Positions 1 to 12,605 of a stretch of DNA of 64,000 bases are shown here, in pieces (the first letter of the stretch is position 1; every line of letters begins with the position of its first letter). The notes under the pieces were generated by a model that saw only the letters and a list, made by a program, of their open reading frames with translations, searched no databases and had not been told where the DNA came from. The position numbers were made by a program, and so were the translations under genes. The DNA is from Spirometra erinaceieuropaei (lineage: Eukaryota; Platyhelminthes; Cestoda; Diphyllobothriidea; Diphyllobothriidae): assembly GCA_902702965.1 (NCBI GenBank), contig CACRXP010000664.1, positions 1 to 64,000 on the forward strand, in the 5' to 3' direction.

Positions 1-155
1 TCAAATTAGGCTAAATAGAACCACTGACCAATATTTTACTGGTCACTGGTAGACACTGCTACCAATCATATCTACGAGGGGTAGCGTTGCCCCGGAGGAG
101 TAGTGGCGGCTTGTGAAAGCAGAGCGGAGTTCTTTCAGGCATCAACTGCACTTCT

Positions 156-245
156 AGATTTCGCGACGGCTTATCATCTGCAGCGTGTCGTTGCGTAACA
201 CAGATAACACTTGTTATCTGCAGTTGATAAGCCGTCGCGAAATCT
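156..245. repeat. Short perfect hairpin
   Basis: Arms at 156-183 and 218-245 are reverse complements over 28 bases with a single mismatch, and 34 bases separate them. The arm runs from AGATTTCGCG to CTGCAG. No coding sequence surrounds it. It could be the tip of a foldback element or a structured RNA of about 90 nt. The sequence alone does not decide. Confidence 0.75.
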
Positions 246-896
246 ATTGGTTCCAATAAATTCTGCTGTCTATGCCTGCGTTAAATTCATTCCAGGGAAA
301 TATTGCTTCAACTATACCTTTCCCTCAGCCACCTTACGACAAACAATCATCAACGTCCCTTGCATTCCAATCCAAAGAACTATTTTATGCGCTAGCAATT
401 TACAAGACGAGAGTGAGGTTCATTCTAGGGAAGAGAAACATAACTGGCAGCTGGTGTGAATGAGAAAGCTGGGGAGTAAATAAGTTTTTGGGTGGGAGGA
501 AAACGTACGGTAGAATTGTTACGGCTCCCTGTACTGGAGGGGGAGGGGATGGCGGATTAGAGAGAGTGAAGGGATTTTTGATGAAAATGCATTCATCTGA
601 CCCAGTTGTGAAAAACTCGACGGCTTCGTTTGGATTTGAAGCCACAACCCCAAGAGCAATGCCTAAATACAACCAACTGTCTAAAAATCGAGACCACGAG
701 GACCCACTGGAGACCCTGATTTTAATCATAATTGTGTTAAGCTACCCAGCTGTCGTCATTTGGTGGTTGCTTAAGGAATCCCGCGTGATCAATCAACTTA
801 CTGTATCAGAATTAGTGGATGTCATACGTTGCAGCAGGCCGGGCGGGTAATTTGGACCAAACGAGATTAAACTCGCGGCTCACGGCTCCCGGCAGG
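246..896. other. Non-coding stretch, nothing recognised
   Basis: Short open frames exist on both strands, but none has family resemblance, splice context or a neighbour that supports it. A G-rich run near 535-560 is the only compositional feature. Confidence 0.5.
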
Positions 897-1445
897 GCCT
901 CTTAGCTCGGGTGGTTAGAGTGTTGGCTATGCCAAAGCCTTCCTCTTGCTGTCGTGAGTTCGAATCCCACCAAGGTTGCCAAGTCTTTCCCAAATGGGTC
1001 AGATAAATTACTCAAATCTGCCAAAATAACCATGGAAACGTATTCGCTGGTGTCGTGGACAAGAACGCCCTTCATCGGAGACAGTCTTGAAAACATCAAA
1101 AAATACCTAGTCGAGCAAATAAACAATAGTTGGGCTAGTGCATGATATGGAACACGAAGGGTTTCCCCGTCTTGCAATGTGACATCTTTCGCCTGATATG
1201 TAGGCCAAAAAACACTGTTTCGTTTCTCCTGAGACTTCAATAATCAATTCTTAGTCCCAGCACGCGAGGAAACGCCCTCTAGGGTGAGCTCGTACTCGGT
1301 TTTGCGGGCCATGGGAGGTCGTGGGCTTAGGGGAGGGAGGGATGTCTCTGGCCAGACCTAGGCGTTGTTGTGAGCACAGTGTAAGAAGTTTATGAACAGA
1401 GTACATTCGGTCGCATTTCGAGGCGCACTGGGCATTAACTCGCAA
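897..1445 (+). repeat. tRNA-derived SINE-like repeat with body
   Basis: A tRNA-like head has an A box at about 903-922 (TAGCTCGGGTGGTTAGAGTG) and a B box at about 956-970 (GAGTTCGAATCCCAC). The ends do not pair as a normal acceptor stem, so this is a SINE head and not a tRNA gene. The following segment from about 1085 recurs in the same direction at 12150-12515, with the order and many words conserved but many substitutions. I treat the head plus body as one dispersed element; the head is missing from the second copy. Confidence 0.6.
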
Positions 1446-2282
1446 GTTTATTTCAGTGGCTCAGCCCTTAAATCAGAATTATACCGGAGGTGGAACAGGA
1501 GGAGCGCGAGGAATAGCACGAATAGGTGGGTCATGCGGGGTTAATGAAGCACAGAATACAGGAGAAGTTAGCTCCTTATTCAACAAGAATCCTCTTAGAC
1601 ATAAAATTAGATAATCTGACGACGAGTTTGTCTCAGCCAGTCGAAAATACATGACATTTGAGCTTAACCGATAGGACCATAATCGCGCCAATAACGATCC
1701 CCAGCGGTGATCGCGAGAGCTGTCAATTATAGCACGCAGTTGTTCCCACGGCAGATACGTACTATAAATACTGCAGTCACTGCGCACTTATCTGTGACTG
1801 TCTTTGAGGATGGATTCGAGAGAGGGTCCGGAGCGTCAGGCCTATAAACTCCTTGTCCCAGCAATCACACCTTCTTCTTCTTCTTCTTCTTTTTCTGAAG
1901 TGCCGTTTGTGACGATCGTTAAATGTATGAGGAGGTGGATTCAGGAGTGCCTTTGGTCATGAACGGGGTGAGCGGACGTCGGAAGCCAACCCGAGATAGG
2001 CATGAATCCCCATGATGTCACAGAGTGTTAGCTATTGCTGTGGTGTAGGCAGGCCAGTCCTCTTGGTAGGTACGCCTGTGGTCACGGTGGGTGGGTTCAA
2101 GACTATGGCCGTTTTCAGTCGGGATAAGTTAATTAAGCGAATTCGTCCCAAGGGACAGATGCTTCCTAAGTCGGGCGAATTAAGTTTCTCGCCCTTTCAA
2201 TGATATGTCATAAAATTATTAAAAGGAGCATTTGACGGATTTGCATAGCTTATTGAACCAAGTTGTGAGAAACTCGCAGCCT
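1446..2282. other. Non-coding stretch with a short TTC run
   Basis: Only a short (TTC)n microsatellite at about 1870-1890 stands out. No gene is supported. Confidence 0.5.
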
Positions 2283-2361
2283 TTATGAGATCCAGACCCG
2301 AGATAGCAAGCGCAAGGGTCAAGTATAGCCAACGCTCCAGCCATCTGAGCTACAAGGCCTC
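2283..2361 (-). repeat. Degenerate tRNA-like SINE head
   Basis: Read on the minus strand, TGTAGCTCAGATGGCTGGAG (around 2337-2356) is a good A box. A worn B-box-like GGGTCTGGATCTC follows about 45 bases later. The match is partial and no clear body was found. Confidence 0.4.
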
Positions 2362-3704
2362 GCTGAGAGCCATGAATTCTATTACATTTGAGTCAAATCA
2401 CCCTATGGAATTCGCCAATTCTGATAGAGTAAACTGACTAAGTATGCAGGATTTCTCAGGCAATCAGTCTAGAAGCCACCGGACACTTGCCATGGTCTTA
2501 TTTGGCTCAGGACTCAAGGAGACGTTTGCCGTGCTTATCCAGGTGATGTGGTGACAGGAGCACATTCCTCGGACTTGAAGAACGCCACAATATTGTAAAT
2601 CAACAAAAGCAAGATGAACCGATAGCTTTGAGAGGCAGCATCGCTAACAGCATCGCCTCTGTAGCACTTGGTCTCGTAAACACGTATCTACATCAGGGAC
2701 TCTCGTCCAGAAATAAAATACGGATCTTATAAAACACCAGTCAAAGACGGACATGGTCATCCAAGCCCACTAATTCCGGGTAAAGTGTCAGGAAATGGAG
2801 ACTGGCATTTAAAGGGCTTCAGCACAGTGAACCGTGATGAAATCTGGCGAATCATGGATCAGGATATGATTACTCACTCTCTTTGGGTTCAAACATCTTA
2901 CCACTATGGGTTTGATGCCGGATTAAGTTGATCTTCGCCTTCCTCCTCTGACAGTGTTTTCCGCGCCCTGACAGGTCATTGACATGATGAAACTGTTTAC
3001 CGTTCACTTTACCGGGTCAAAGACTACTCTGATTAGAGTACTGATTCATCTCGACATTGCCAACAGACATCGACTGAGAGTAGCATGCCTATAACGAAGA
3101 AATGGCTTATTAAACCATTATCAGAATAAGACAGATCCAGACGGCCTTGATGCCTAGCCAGGTTTGCGGCATATTTCATCGATTCTCGCCTTCTGGCTTC
3201 GTTGGCGCGTATCAATTAATTACCTGTATTTTTAACACTGGCTAAAAGCTGACTATTAGTACTTTTTTGGCAGTCGTTCGTCCGCCTCCCGGTAGATAGG
3301 AAACGAAGAATTTGAGTGTTCCCTAAAGGTTTTGTAAGTCTCACTGCGGACATCGATCTCCGATTTCGTTGATTCCTGTCTATTCCAAAATCTAGCCTTC
3401 TTTTTTCACAACATTGGCGGCATTTGCATGGCTCGGCGATTGCTTATACCCTGTAGGTTTTGTGACATTAACACACGGTTGTTCGGTAAGCGTGGATGAT
3501 TCTAACATCCGATGACTGCAGTTCTGTCCTCATCCCTAAATAGAAATTCAAGCAGATATCAGAATCAGGATCAGAACACACAAATCAACAGAAAAAACCC
3601 AAATGTATTTTCAAACTTCCCTTCAGGTTATGCTCCAAGTTATCACAGTTTACCATTCGGTCTAGAGGTGAATTAAGGTCTAGCTCCAGAATTGTCTAAC
3701 AAGA
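2362..3704. other. Non-coding stretch, nothing recognised
   Basis: No reading frame with recognisable protein similarity, no splice-supported exon and no repeat shared with the rest of the window was seen here. Confidence 0.45.
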
Positions 3705-5080
3705 TTACTGTTGGTAAATTTTGGCCATTCGTCCCCTCTCCGTGCATGAGTAAGCAGTTTCACCTACATGGTGATCAAAAGGAAGCAAAGTCCTAAGTTT
3801 CAATATCCGAAAAGATGTATTGGGGTCCACCGAATGACCGCTAGCAAGGAGGTGATTTGTGATAGAAGACAATGAAATTTTTTCTCCTGCTTTAGAAGCC
3901 ATTTAAGCAGGTGCTTAACTGGCCTGGCTGCCAATTGCCTTTGCGTTCGCCCAATGTACTTACATCCACAAGTGCATGTGAATTCGTAAACACAGTTTGA
4001 CGTGGCGTGCAATGGCAAGGCATCCTTCGCCCCTGGATCTTGGATAGCCTTAGTTTGGCTGCAGAATATGAGTTCAGCTGAGTTGTATGTTCTTTCAATG
4101 GCGCACCTAAATCGCCGCTTGATGGTATTTGAGTTGTTGTCACCCATAAAGGGTAAGGATATTACAATGGGCTTTTCGGAACCGATTGCTCCGTCAATTT
4201 TGGCCGCAAAGTGTTGTTGTACTTTTCGATAACCCGTGTTGGATATCCACGTTTATGCAGGGCTGTTTTGAGGCAAGAAATTTCGGTATCCAACGTTTCA
4301 ATAGAGCAAATGTTTCTTTGGAATAATGTGTAAACCAAATTTCATTTTCTTTGTATCGGCACAAGGCTCAAGAAGAGTAAGCATGAACCTTTCCATGTAT
4401 CCTTGTGGAAAACCGATCGCCTTATTGAACCATCTTCCTGTCTAGTCATGAGGACATCCAGGAAAGATAGCTTGTTACATTGCTCCTGTCCCATTGTGAA
4501 TTTAATCTTCGGATGGAAACTACTCATGGCAACAAGTAGGTCTTCGGCTTCCTCGTTGTTATCAGCAATAGCAAAAATGTCGTCCACATATGTTTTGCTT
4601 GATGTTTTCATATTCAATTTAACTGACAACTTTTCTTCTAAGTGACCCATAAAAATGTCGGCAAGGGTTAGACCATGGGGACTTCCTATTGCTACTCCAT
4701 CAATTTGTCCGTATAACTGTCCATTAAACAGAAATCGAACATTTTTCGTGCAAAGTTTCAACAGGTCACGCATGAGCGCATATGGCACACATTGTCTCAT
4801 CAAGTGGTACATTTGTGAATAGTGATACAACGTCCAAGGATGGAAATCTTCTGATGCCCTATTTCCTCAATAAAAGGGAAACTGACGAGGAATCTACAGG
4901 GTTTGTACTATTTGCAGCACTCAGCTCCTATATCACGGCAGGCCTAGCCCAATTAGCGGCTATGATTGCTGTTCCTGTCAAGTTTCCTCATTGTTCCACT
5001 TTTGGTGCACTCCATGCCCCTCTGCCTTCATTCCGATTTACAAATGGGCTTCAAGTGCGAAGCAAATTTACGCACAGAGA
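3705..5080 (-). mobile_element. Penelope-like element copy 1 (RT plus GIY-YIG), decayed
   Basis: This is a retrotransposon relic coding for a reverse transcriptase followed by a GIY-YIG endonuclease, the order specific to Penelope-like elements. The RT part (about 4342-4830) shows IGSPHGLTLADIFMGHLEEK and the catalytic YVDD box in TYVDDIFAIAD. Downstream, 3800-4147 carries the endonuclease core, with a cysteine pair and KYIGRTQRQL. A frameshift near 3900 moves the C-terminal part (SSITNHLLASGHSVD, ending at 3705) into another frame. The N-terminal part (4830-5080) has stops. Compared with copy 2, bases around 4766 lack about 32 nt. Copy 1 keeps the endonuclease that copy 2 has lost. Confidence 0.85.
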
Positions 5081-5520
5081 AGCAGCCAGTCAAAGCACAA
5101 GTCAGATGTATTGTGCATTTACTCGCTTTCCCTCAGTTGCTGCCACTAAAAACAGATTCTAACAGTAGTAAGGTATTGATAAGTTCTCGTGTGCTGTGCT
5201 ACTTTTACTAGGGCGTACTAGTATATTGTTCCCCGTAGCGTTAAGATTAAGTTAGGGACCGATGTGGAGAGGGAGTTTTAGGAGCAGATGTCTGCTCCTA
5301 GATGGCAACACTGCTACCCTGACCGAATCCTGCAATCTGGAGGAAAAATCAGATTGCAGAACTCTCCGATGATCCATTAGCCTACAAAAGTATCACACTT
5401 GTTTCTGAGCTGGATTTTGCAAGGTACTGTCGTTGTTCCAGGTGAATTACCATTGTTCTGGACAGTCAGAGTGGGACTCCGTCTAATTTGTGAAGTTTTC
5501 GTCATTCGATTTAAGTAGAA
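5081..5520. other. Non-coding stretch between repeats
   Basis: No gene or recognised repeat. Homology to copy 2 of the Penelope-like element stops at about 5073. Confidence 0.45.
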
Positions 5521-5690
5521 TGGTATTACCGACAAAGACAAGGGAGACTGGAATGGCCATTTCTCGCTTATTAGCCGTCGTCAGCCAGCCATACCCAAGC
5601 CCGAAGTGTGGAACACCCGAGCCTCGAACTCGCGACCTGTTGGTTTAGAAGTCCACGCCTCTACCCACCGGGCCACGAGCCCGTTGCCCT
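5521..5690 (-). repeat. tRNA-derived SINE, minus strand
   Basis: On the minus strand the head at 5605-5690 has an A box (TGGCCCGGTGGGTAGAGGCG) and a B box (GAGTTCGAGGCTC). It is followed by the body at 5521-5604, containing GGCTGACGACGGCTAATAAG and GTCTCCCTTGTCTTTGTCGG. The same body occurs at 57116-57210, 57425-57515, 38287-38385 and 52292-52362, so it belongs to the main SINE family of the window. Confidence 0.75.
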
Positions 5691-5715
5691 GTCGGTTTTC
5701 GATCGGGAATATACA

Positions 5716-6009
5716 ATGGTAGGGAGCGCTCACCGATCGTTCCTACGGAATTCACTCGTTCCGTTGTGCCTTATGGACTCTCTCTCGAGCCCAACCAGCA
5801 GCCGCACAGCGGCGCATGATATACAGGCAGAATGGTGTTACCGACAAAGACAAGGGAGACTGGAATGGCCATTTCTGGCTTATTAGCCGTCGTCAGCCAG
5901 CCATACCCAATACCATTCTGCCTGTATATCATGCGCCGCTGTGCGGCTGCTGGTTGGGCTCGAGAGAGAGTGAGTTCCGTAGGAACGATCGGTTAGCGCT
6001 CCCAACCAT
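5716..6009. repeat. Inverted repeat made of SINE tail sequence
   Basis: The arm at 5716-5836 pairs with 5912-6009. The right arm lacks a 23-base piece (TCGTTCCGTTGTGCCTTATG region) present in the left. The spacer (5839-5908) is SINE body in minus orientation. The arms correspond to the SINE tail found again at 56221-56352 and 57200-57312. Confidence 0.75.
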
Positions 6010-6343
6010 CGTTTTTTAACTGTTGTCCTCAATGCGTCTGTGTGGTAGGCACAAAGCGGAGCCCCTCCTTTACTGAGATCTTAGTCGAAACGCCCGTATA
6101 AGTATTTACCTTGATTTGGCAGGCCTCGCAGAACGGGTCGTTTGATCATTTGGTGGCAGATGCGCTTGCATATTGTTCCGTCCTGACGACTCAACAAGAA
6201 TTAAATGGCTGACTCGGGACTGCAAGACGGACAGACGGATAGGCAGGACTTGACCTCCAGACGCTGTGGATGCGGCATATCGAGTGCGGTGAGTGTTGCA
6301 CAAGTCCGTTTTATTGTAAACGAATCGCCCCGCAGGTCACCAA
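6010..6343. other. Non-coding stretch, nothing recognised
   Basis: No gene or shared repeat seen. It ends abruptly where Penelope-like copy 2 begins. Confidence 0.4.
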
Positions 6344-7153
6344 TGTTTCAATAGAGCAAATGTTTCTTTGGAATAATGTGTAAACCAAATTTCATTTTCG
6401 TTGTATCGGCACAAGGCTCAAGAAGAGTAAGCATGGACCTTTTCATGTATCCTTGTGGAAAACCGATCGCCTTATTGAACCATCTTCCTGTCTCGTCATG
6501 AGGACATCCAGGAAAGATAGCTTGTTACATTGCTCCTTTCCCATTGTGAATTTAATCTTCGGATGGAAACTACTCATGGCAACAAGTAGGTCTTCGGCTT
6601 CCTCGTTGTTATCAGCAATAGCCAAAAATGTCGTCCATATATCTTTTGCATGATGTTTTCATATTCAATTTAACTGACAACTTTTCTTCTAAGTGACCCA
6701 TAAAAATGTCGGCAAGGGTTAGACCATGGGGACTTCCTATTGCTACTCCATCAATTTGTCCGTATAACTGTCCATTAAACAGAAATCGAACATTTTTCGT
6801 GCAAAGTTTCAATAGGTCACGTAATATTTTGGGTGAAAGACGGGTTTCAGACGCATGAGCGCATATGGCATCCATTGTCTCATCAAGTGGTAAATTTGTG
6901 AATAGTGATACAACGTCCAAGGATGGAAATCTTCTGATGCCCTATTTCCTCAATAAAAGGGAAACTGACGAGGAATCTACAGGGTTTGTACTATTTGCAG
7001 CACTCAGCTCCTATATCACGGCAGGCCTAGCCCAATTAGCGGCTATGATTGCTGTTCCTGTCAAGTTCCCTCATTGTTCCACTTTTGGTGCACTCCATGC
7101 CCCTCTGCCTTCATTCCGATTTACAAATGGGCTTCAAGTGCGAAGCAAATTTA
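6344..7153 (-). mobile_element. Penelope-like element copy 2 (RT fragment), frameshifted
   Basis: This RT fragment is nearly identical to 4303-5073 and lies in the same direction about 2.0 kb upstream on the minus strand. Motif A (MDVVSLFTNLPLDE) and the IGSPHG block are present. The catalytic box reads YMDD, and one extra base at about 6620 throws the frame out immediately after it. The remainder continues in another frame as AIADNNEEAEDLLVAM. It keeps the roughly 32 bases lost from copy 1 around 6807-6838. The endonuclease half is absent because homology stops at 6344. At 7154 it abuts the large inverted duplication. Confidence 0.85.
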
Positions 7154-10100
7154 GGTGGAGCATAGTGGACAGGCGGCGAAGAATAGTGAATGGAGATGGC
7201 AAAATGTTTATTAGAGGCAAAAATGCACGTTACCTAATAGGTGGGTGGGATTTTAACACGAAAAACTGTATATGCGGATAAGCTTCGTTCTTAAGGCAGA
7301 TGCGTAAGTACAATTGTCTACATATTTTAACGAAATACATGACAAAGACACAATCTCCAAATGACAAAAAAGCCAATCAAGGTGGCAATTATCGCATAAA
7401 AATAAGCGACATAAGTAAAACAAGCATAGAAAAGTATGTTATTTCCAATAGATACATTGTAGCGCGTTCATTTTTTGGGGGATTCCTTCAACTAATAAGG
7501 TTCATATTTTCTAATTTGAGGGAAAATTTGGACAGCAAGTCACGAAGTACATAATTATGGTTTGCGTCTGGATCCTAAAAATGAAAACGTTAATTGCACT
7601 TTTCTTTCCACTTCCAGCACTATGTCGATATACATATGTAAAAACTCTAAGCAGATGTTGCTGATTTCATACACTGACGCGTAAAGCGGACGCCCGAAAT
7701 GGCATTGTCAAACTTCAAGTCTAAATTTCTTCACATGGTAATTGTGCCGCCAGCGGTTTAACAGACTGACTCGAGCAAAGTATGGGAGAAGGTTGTTGGG
7801 ATATTAAAGGGCATCCAGGGGCGAAACGCCTAGAATCTTCAGGGCTACTGGTTTGCGAGGTCTGCCAATGAGCGTTCAGGAGCTAGTGTGGACCCTTTCG
7901 TAGCAAAAGAATACTCCGACCCACCTAAAGATGGCTTTCAATCCATTGTCTTGCTTACAAACCGAAGCCTTTTATTCCTTTTTGCACAGTATTGATGGTC
8001 GGAAAGATTTGTCTAAATCAACGATTAGCAGTCACATACGGGCATATACGAGAAAGACTAGTGCGGTCACTGGTGAACTGTAGGTGGCCGTGTGAAGGAC
8101 TGGTTGGGGAAACATTACTGCACTTCCCATACCGGTCTCATATCTACTTGGCGACGAGAATCGGAGATTAAGGATGAATCCTTCTGAATCTTCACGATAA
8201 TATGAGTGCACCGTTATAGGCTTTTATGGCGGTCGGGTATTCAGGGTCCAAATCTTTGAAATGTTCGTTAACATTTCCAAAAGAATGTCGATTATATGAA
8301 GGTCAAGCTCTAAATGATATCTCAACTGCATTTTGGTGGGTCCTGCTGACCTCCATATTCGTGATCTCCTGAAAGATATTTGTACCAGTTCTATCGTACT
8401 TCGCTTCACTCTTTGAGCTACATTATGCGATGACTTGCCCATAGAATTAAATTGTTGTAAGAATTATTTAGGAGCTCATCCATTAATTAGCCGATCCGAT
8501 AGGGTAGGCAGGATAATTGCTTACAATCTAGGATCATTCAGTCGCCAATTTCTAAAATCCAGCAGTACATTATGCAAGGTGCGGCAATGGATCTTCAGGC
8601 ATTAAAATCTCTAGAAAATTCACCTTTACTGAGATAATTATGGTGAAATCCTGGTAAAAAATAGTTGTGAAATTTAAAAGCGACCTACGCTTTATAAGTT
8701 AAAGAGTAATATCTCATGACTGATGGACTCAGTAACTAATATTGTATTACCACTCAAGAAGCATAGCAGGCTTTCCATGGAAAAAAGTAAATTGGACATT
8801 CCGGGTAAATCAAGTCATAAGTCGTGGACCAGCAAAAACACGGACATCCTCATTCCAGCAGATTAAACGCTCCGCATTTCTTGAGAGCGGCAAGAGATTG
8901 CTTGATCGGTAGCGAGGGAGTGGCTATTGTCTAAGGGTCTGGCCAAATACTGGTGGGTAAAAAACTGCGCACAAATTTACACCATGTAGGTAGTGAATTA
9001 CGTGAATGGAGAGTCTCTGAAAATCCCTAGTTTGAAGCTTCAGTGATATCTTTGGAACTCCTTCGGCAACCTTCTAAATAAAGCCAAAATCTCTGCCGCA
9101 TTGAGTTCGATTCCCACCGAGACTGCCGTTTTTTCATACCTGCAAAAGACACAGTTAAAATCAAAATGTCCTTGTAAAAGAATGAAGGCATCGGAGTGTC
9201 TTAAACAGACGAATACGTTTTGATTTCGAACGTTTCTAATGCGACAAATTCATAAACTCTTCTCCGGGAAAACATGCCCAACTAATAGTCCTTTTATGGC
9301 TTCCCCACAATTTTTTCATCTTTTATCCCTCCTTTTCACTACCGTCTCCGCATTCAATTTTAAATCTTCGTTATTGCATCACTTTCGATCCAGATATCAA
9401 TTCCTCCTAATAACAGTCATGTCAACCTAGGGTGTACATGATGGGGGTGTCCGCGTGTACTTCTCTGGAATTTTGCACATACCACTGCTTACTTAACCCG
9501 TAGCGTATCTTTTCTAAAGGCATTCTTCGTGATTCGACAACTATAGTAATTTCTGTTCCCAGTCACGTTAGGAAACGCTCACACATTCAGTCCGTGAAGC
9601 TAATTCCACACAAATGGTTTCAGGGGCTGCCCGTAAATCAATCGGATCTCTCACTCGCATTTTCGAAGCTGATGAGTTTATTTAGTTTTTTTCCAGTGGA
9701 CAAGACCCGCGCGTCGCATTTAAACTGCGTCAGGGGGAACGTGCTTCTTAGGCAAATTTTCTTGTTTGACAACGTCTGGTGGACATTAGCTTCTACAATG
9801 CCACCCAGAAACATGTCTGTTCTATTAACGTAACAGAGTACATTTTAGGCGAGTTTACAGCCTTCTTCTAGTCCAACGTGCTCAATGAAGACTTGGATTC
9901 GGCAAGCATAACTGCGTCAAGTCCAGCGTGTTAGCGCAGAAACAGTGAAGACAGGTCGTATGGTTTAGCCGTTGAAGTCTACGTTTGAATGACTAGTGAT
10001 GAGTTTCGTCTGAGCAGATGCAAGTAAAACCGACTGTCACATTGCACCCGCTTTCAGGAGGTTGGTTGCTGGCGAATAAGGTACCGACATGAGTGGGCTG

Positions 10101-10425
10101 TGACACATTAATACCACTCTTTAGACGATAGAGAGGGGCCCAAACACCGAAGAATCTTTTGAGGAATCTGCCTATCTCGAATCCGGTCGGAAAAGATACC
10201 TGCTGAATCAAAACCAGGATAGATCATTTGGATTAGTTAGAGGCAATACTTATAAACCGGTTTTGCTCAAACGATCGTGAAGCCCTAACAACATCCAATA
10301 GGGACAACTTCCCTCTATTAACATGGAAATATAATCGGCGGGGTAAGTGAACGAGAACTAAGAATCTGGATTTCAAGCAGACCTTACCGACGAAAGCATG
10401 CAAGTTTTCGAATCCTACGTGCTCA
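7154..10425. repeat. Left arm of large inverted duplication
   Basis: This segment matches 27598-33012 in reverse complement and in collinear order. Examples are 7154-7330 with 32830-33012, 8400-8810 with 31845-32220, 8820-9240 with 28620-29060, 9430-9850 with 28170-28450, and 9870-10425 with 27598-28140. Divergence is substantial (many substitutions and small indels), so it is old. The right arm holds about 2.8 kb with secreted-protein gene A between points equivalent to 8805 and 8815; the left arm has nothing there. A B-box-like GAGTTCGATTCCCACC at about 9104-9119 is an old SINE trace shared by both arms. No gene is supported in this arm. Confidence 0.8.
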
Positions 10426-12140
10426 GGCAAAACTCTGGATGATCACTTTTTTTAAAATAATTTAGGAATTCACTAAAGATTGTACTTGAGTACCCCTTCT
10501 GATGTCCTCCTATCCAGGACCAAGTACGTTCTGGACGAATTGCAGTGGGAAGTAGAATCGTATTTAGCTTTTCGGCGGGCTGTTCTAGGATTCTTGTGGC
10601 GTAGACACTGAACAGCCTGATCCGAAATGTCACGAAATTTAACGACAGCCATCTGTTGATTGTCATATCATCCTTCGAAAAATGACTGTGAAACAAATAG
10701 AATCTGAGCAAATATGATTGATAAATACGCCGAGAACAAGCGATACTGAACGATAAACGAAGAATGTCAAAGGTCCCAGACAGCTTTATATTTCCTCAGC
10801 AATGGCTCTTCATGTGAACGGAAATCCCAGTAGATGTCTCCAGACCAGTACCATTTATAGTCACAGACAAGTGTCCTCGGCACGAAAACTTACAAGGCAT
10901 ACACTGGTCGAAATAATGCCGCCCATTCTCTTTGAACAGATTTCGGAAACGGAAAGAAGGATGATTCACAAAGAAATGAAACAAAGTGTCCTTTACCGTA
11001 TGTCACACCTTTGCGAGAGCCAAGTTAGGGCTCGACACTGCATCCCTTCGCTGGCATGACGTCTTAGCCAGCTTGCCCGTAAGACGCATGTGCCTACTTA
11101 ATTAGCTTTTTCCGCAAATAATCATCGTCTTGAGCACGTCCTCCTTGATCCAGCCTTCTCATCTTGTTGTTTAACCACACTAATCTACTGATGTTTTAGT
11201 TTTTGGAGCCACTTCAGTCTGTAATCAATGATGTGGCACCGAAGGTTGCATACAAAGTCCGTATTTGGACGATTAATAATTGGTCATCGATTTTGTGCCC
11301 TGCCGTGTTATAAAATCAAACTTAGCTATCCTTATTCAATTATCTAGACCTTCCGTAACACCGACGACTACATGGGTGCGTAGAAAATGAAGATATAGCA
11401 GTCATTTAGCAGAAGTAATAGTAATAGTTGGGCGAGAAGACTAACGTGATTGAGGTGCATACTGTGCGGCATCAGCTGCCTATGTCTGACAGCCTGAGGA
11501 TTTGTGCCTCTGTTGTAGCAAATGAAGAACAATAAAGTCAAGGCAGATATCTGCGGTGAGTATCCACGGGTTGAACAAGTCTCATGTGAAAATTTCCCTT
11601 CTCCCTCGAGAAGAATTGATACGGGATAATTGTGTGTGCGGTATTAGGCACGGCCATCCAGCCACATTTGCGAGAATCCGTGGCCCCAACTCCTACATTG
11701 GCAAAGGGGTCGTTGCGATTATCTTCCTGACCTTGCTTTACTACCTGCCAAGGCCAGTGAGGATTCGTAGGTGAGTCATTGTGGAACAATATATTTTCTG
11801 TACAGGTAAATACGTGAGACTCTAGTGGTTTTTATTTGGTCCATTTACCGTTTTCAGTTAGACGTAGTTAAACGCCGGACTAAAGCGTTGCTTGAACTCT
11901 GGACTCAGCAATGGGGCAATGCTTCAACGAAATCACCTGGACATGTCGAACCTGCGCCATTGACTGTGTAAAAGGAATCCGTTGCGAGAGGGTAAACTGA
12001 GTAGAATTTATGCCTGTCATTTGTGGGAAGAGTTGAGTCACCGCTAAAGAAGTGAGACAAAATTGCCGCCGCCAAAGTAGGGGAATTTCTGAGGGAAAGG
12101 CATTGGGCGGCGTCGAGGACACGGAAGGCCTCTGCCGGAG
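10426..12140. other. Non-coding stretch, nothing recognised
   Basis: Homology to the right arm of the duplication ends at 10425. Open frames up to about 125 codons occur on both strands, but no protein family or splice-supported exon was recognised. Confidence 0.4.
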
Positions 12141-12515
12141 GCACTCTTGGAAACTACAAAAATACCTAACCAAACCGGGAAATTCAGGGGAACGAGATTG
12201 TCTGATAGAGTAGGCAACAATTTCCGTAGAGGAAAAGTGACAATTACTGCCCGACACGGGGCGTCGAAAAAAAACTATTTCAGTTGCCCAAGGGGTTCAA
12301 TGATCAATTCTCGAATACAGCATGTGAGACAACGCCCTCAGAGACAGGCTCCTGCTCGGGTATTTGGGCGAGAAGAGATAGTTAGAGTAGAAGGGACTTA
12401 AAGCAGGGAGGGGGAGGGAAGTGTAGATGGCTTTAGATGGACCTAACATTATTGTGGACATCGTATTAGCGGGCTAAGAGTAGAGTACACTCGATCACAC
12501 TGCCCATTCGCTGCC
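12141..12515 (+). repeat. Second copy of the 1.1-kb SINE-body repeat
   Basis: It matches 1085-1445 in the same direction. Shared words include AAAAATACCTA near the start, TCAATTCT in the middle, and the GGGAGGG tract followed by GAGTACA. A weaker third trace is at 49640-49810. The tRNA-like head seen at 897 is absent. Confidence 0.55.
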
Positions 12516-12605
12516 AATTCTATATAATTTGCTCCGTTTGAAAGCAAAAAGATGGTCGGGAGGGGAATCGGCTAGCAGTAAGGCTTTTTTGGCATGGGCA
12601 TGGTT

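Noticed and set aside
897..980. A tRNA gene
   Set aside because: Poor acceptor-stem pairing and continuation into a repeat body found again at 12150.
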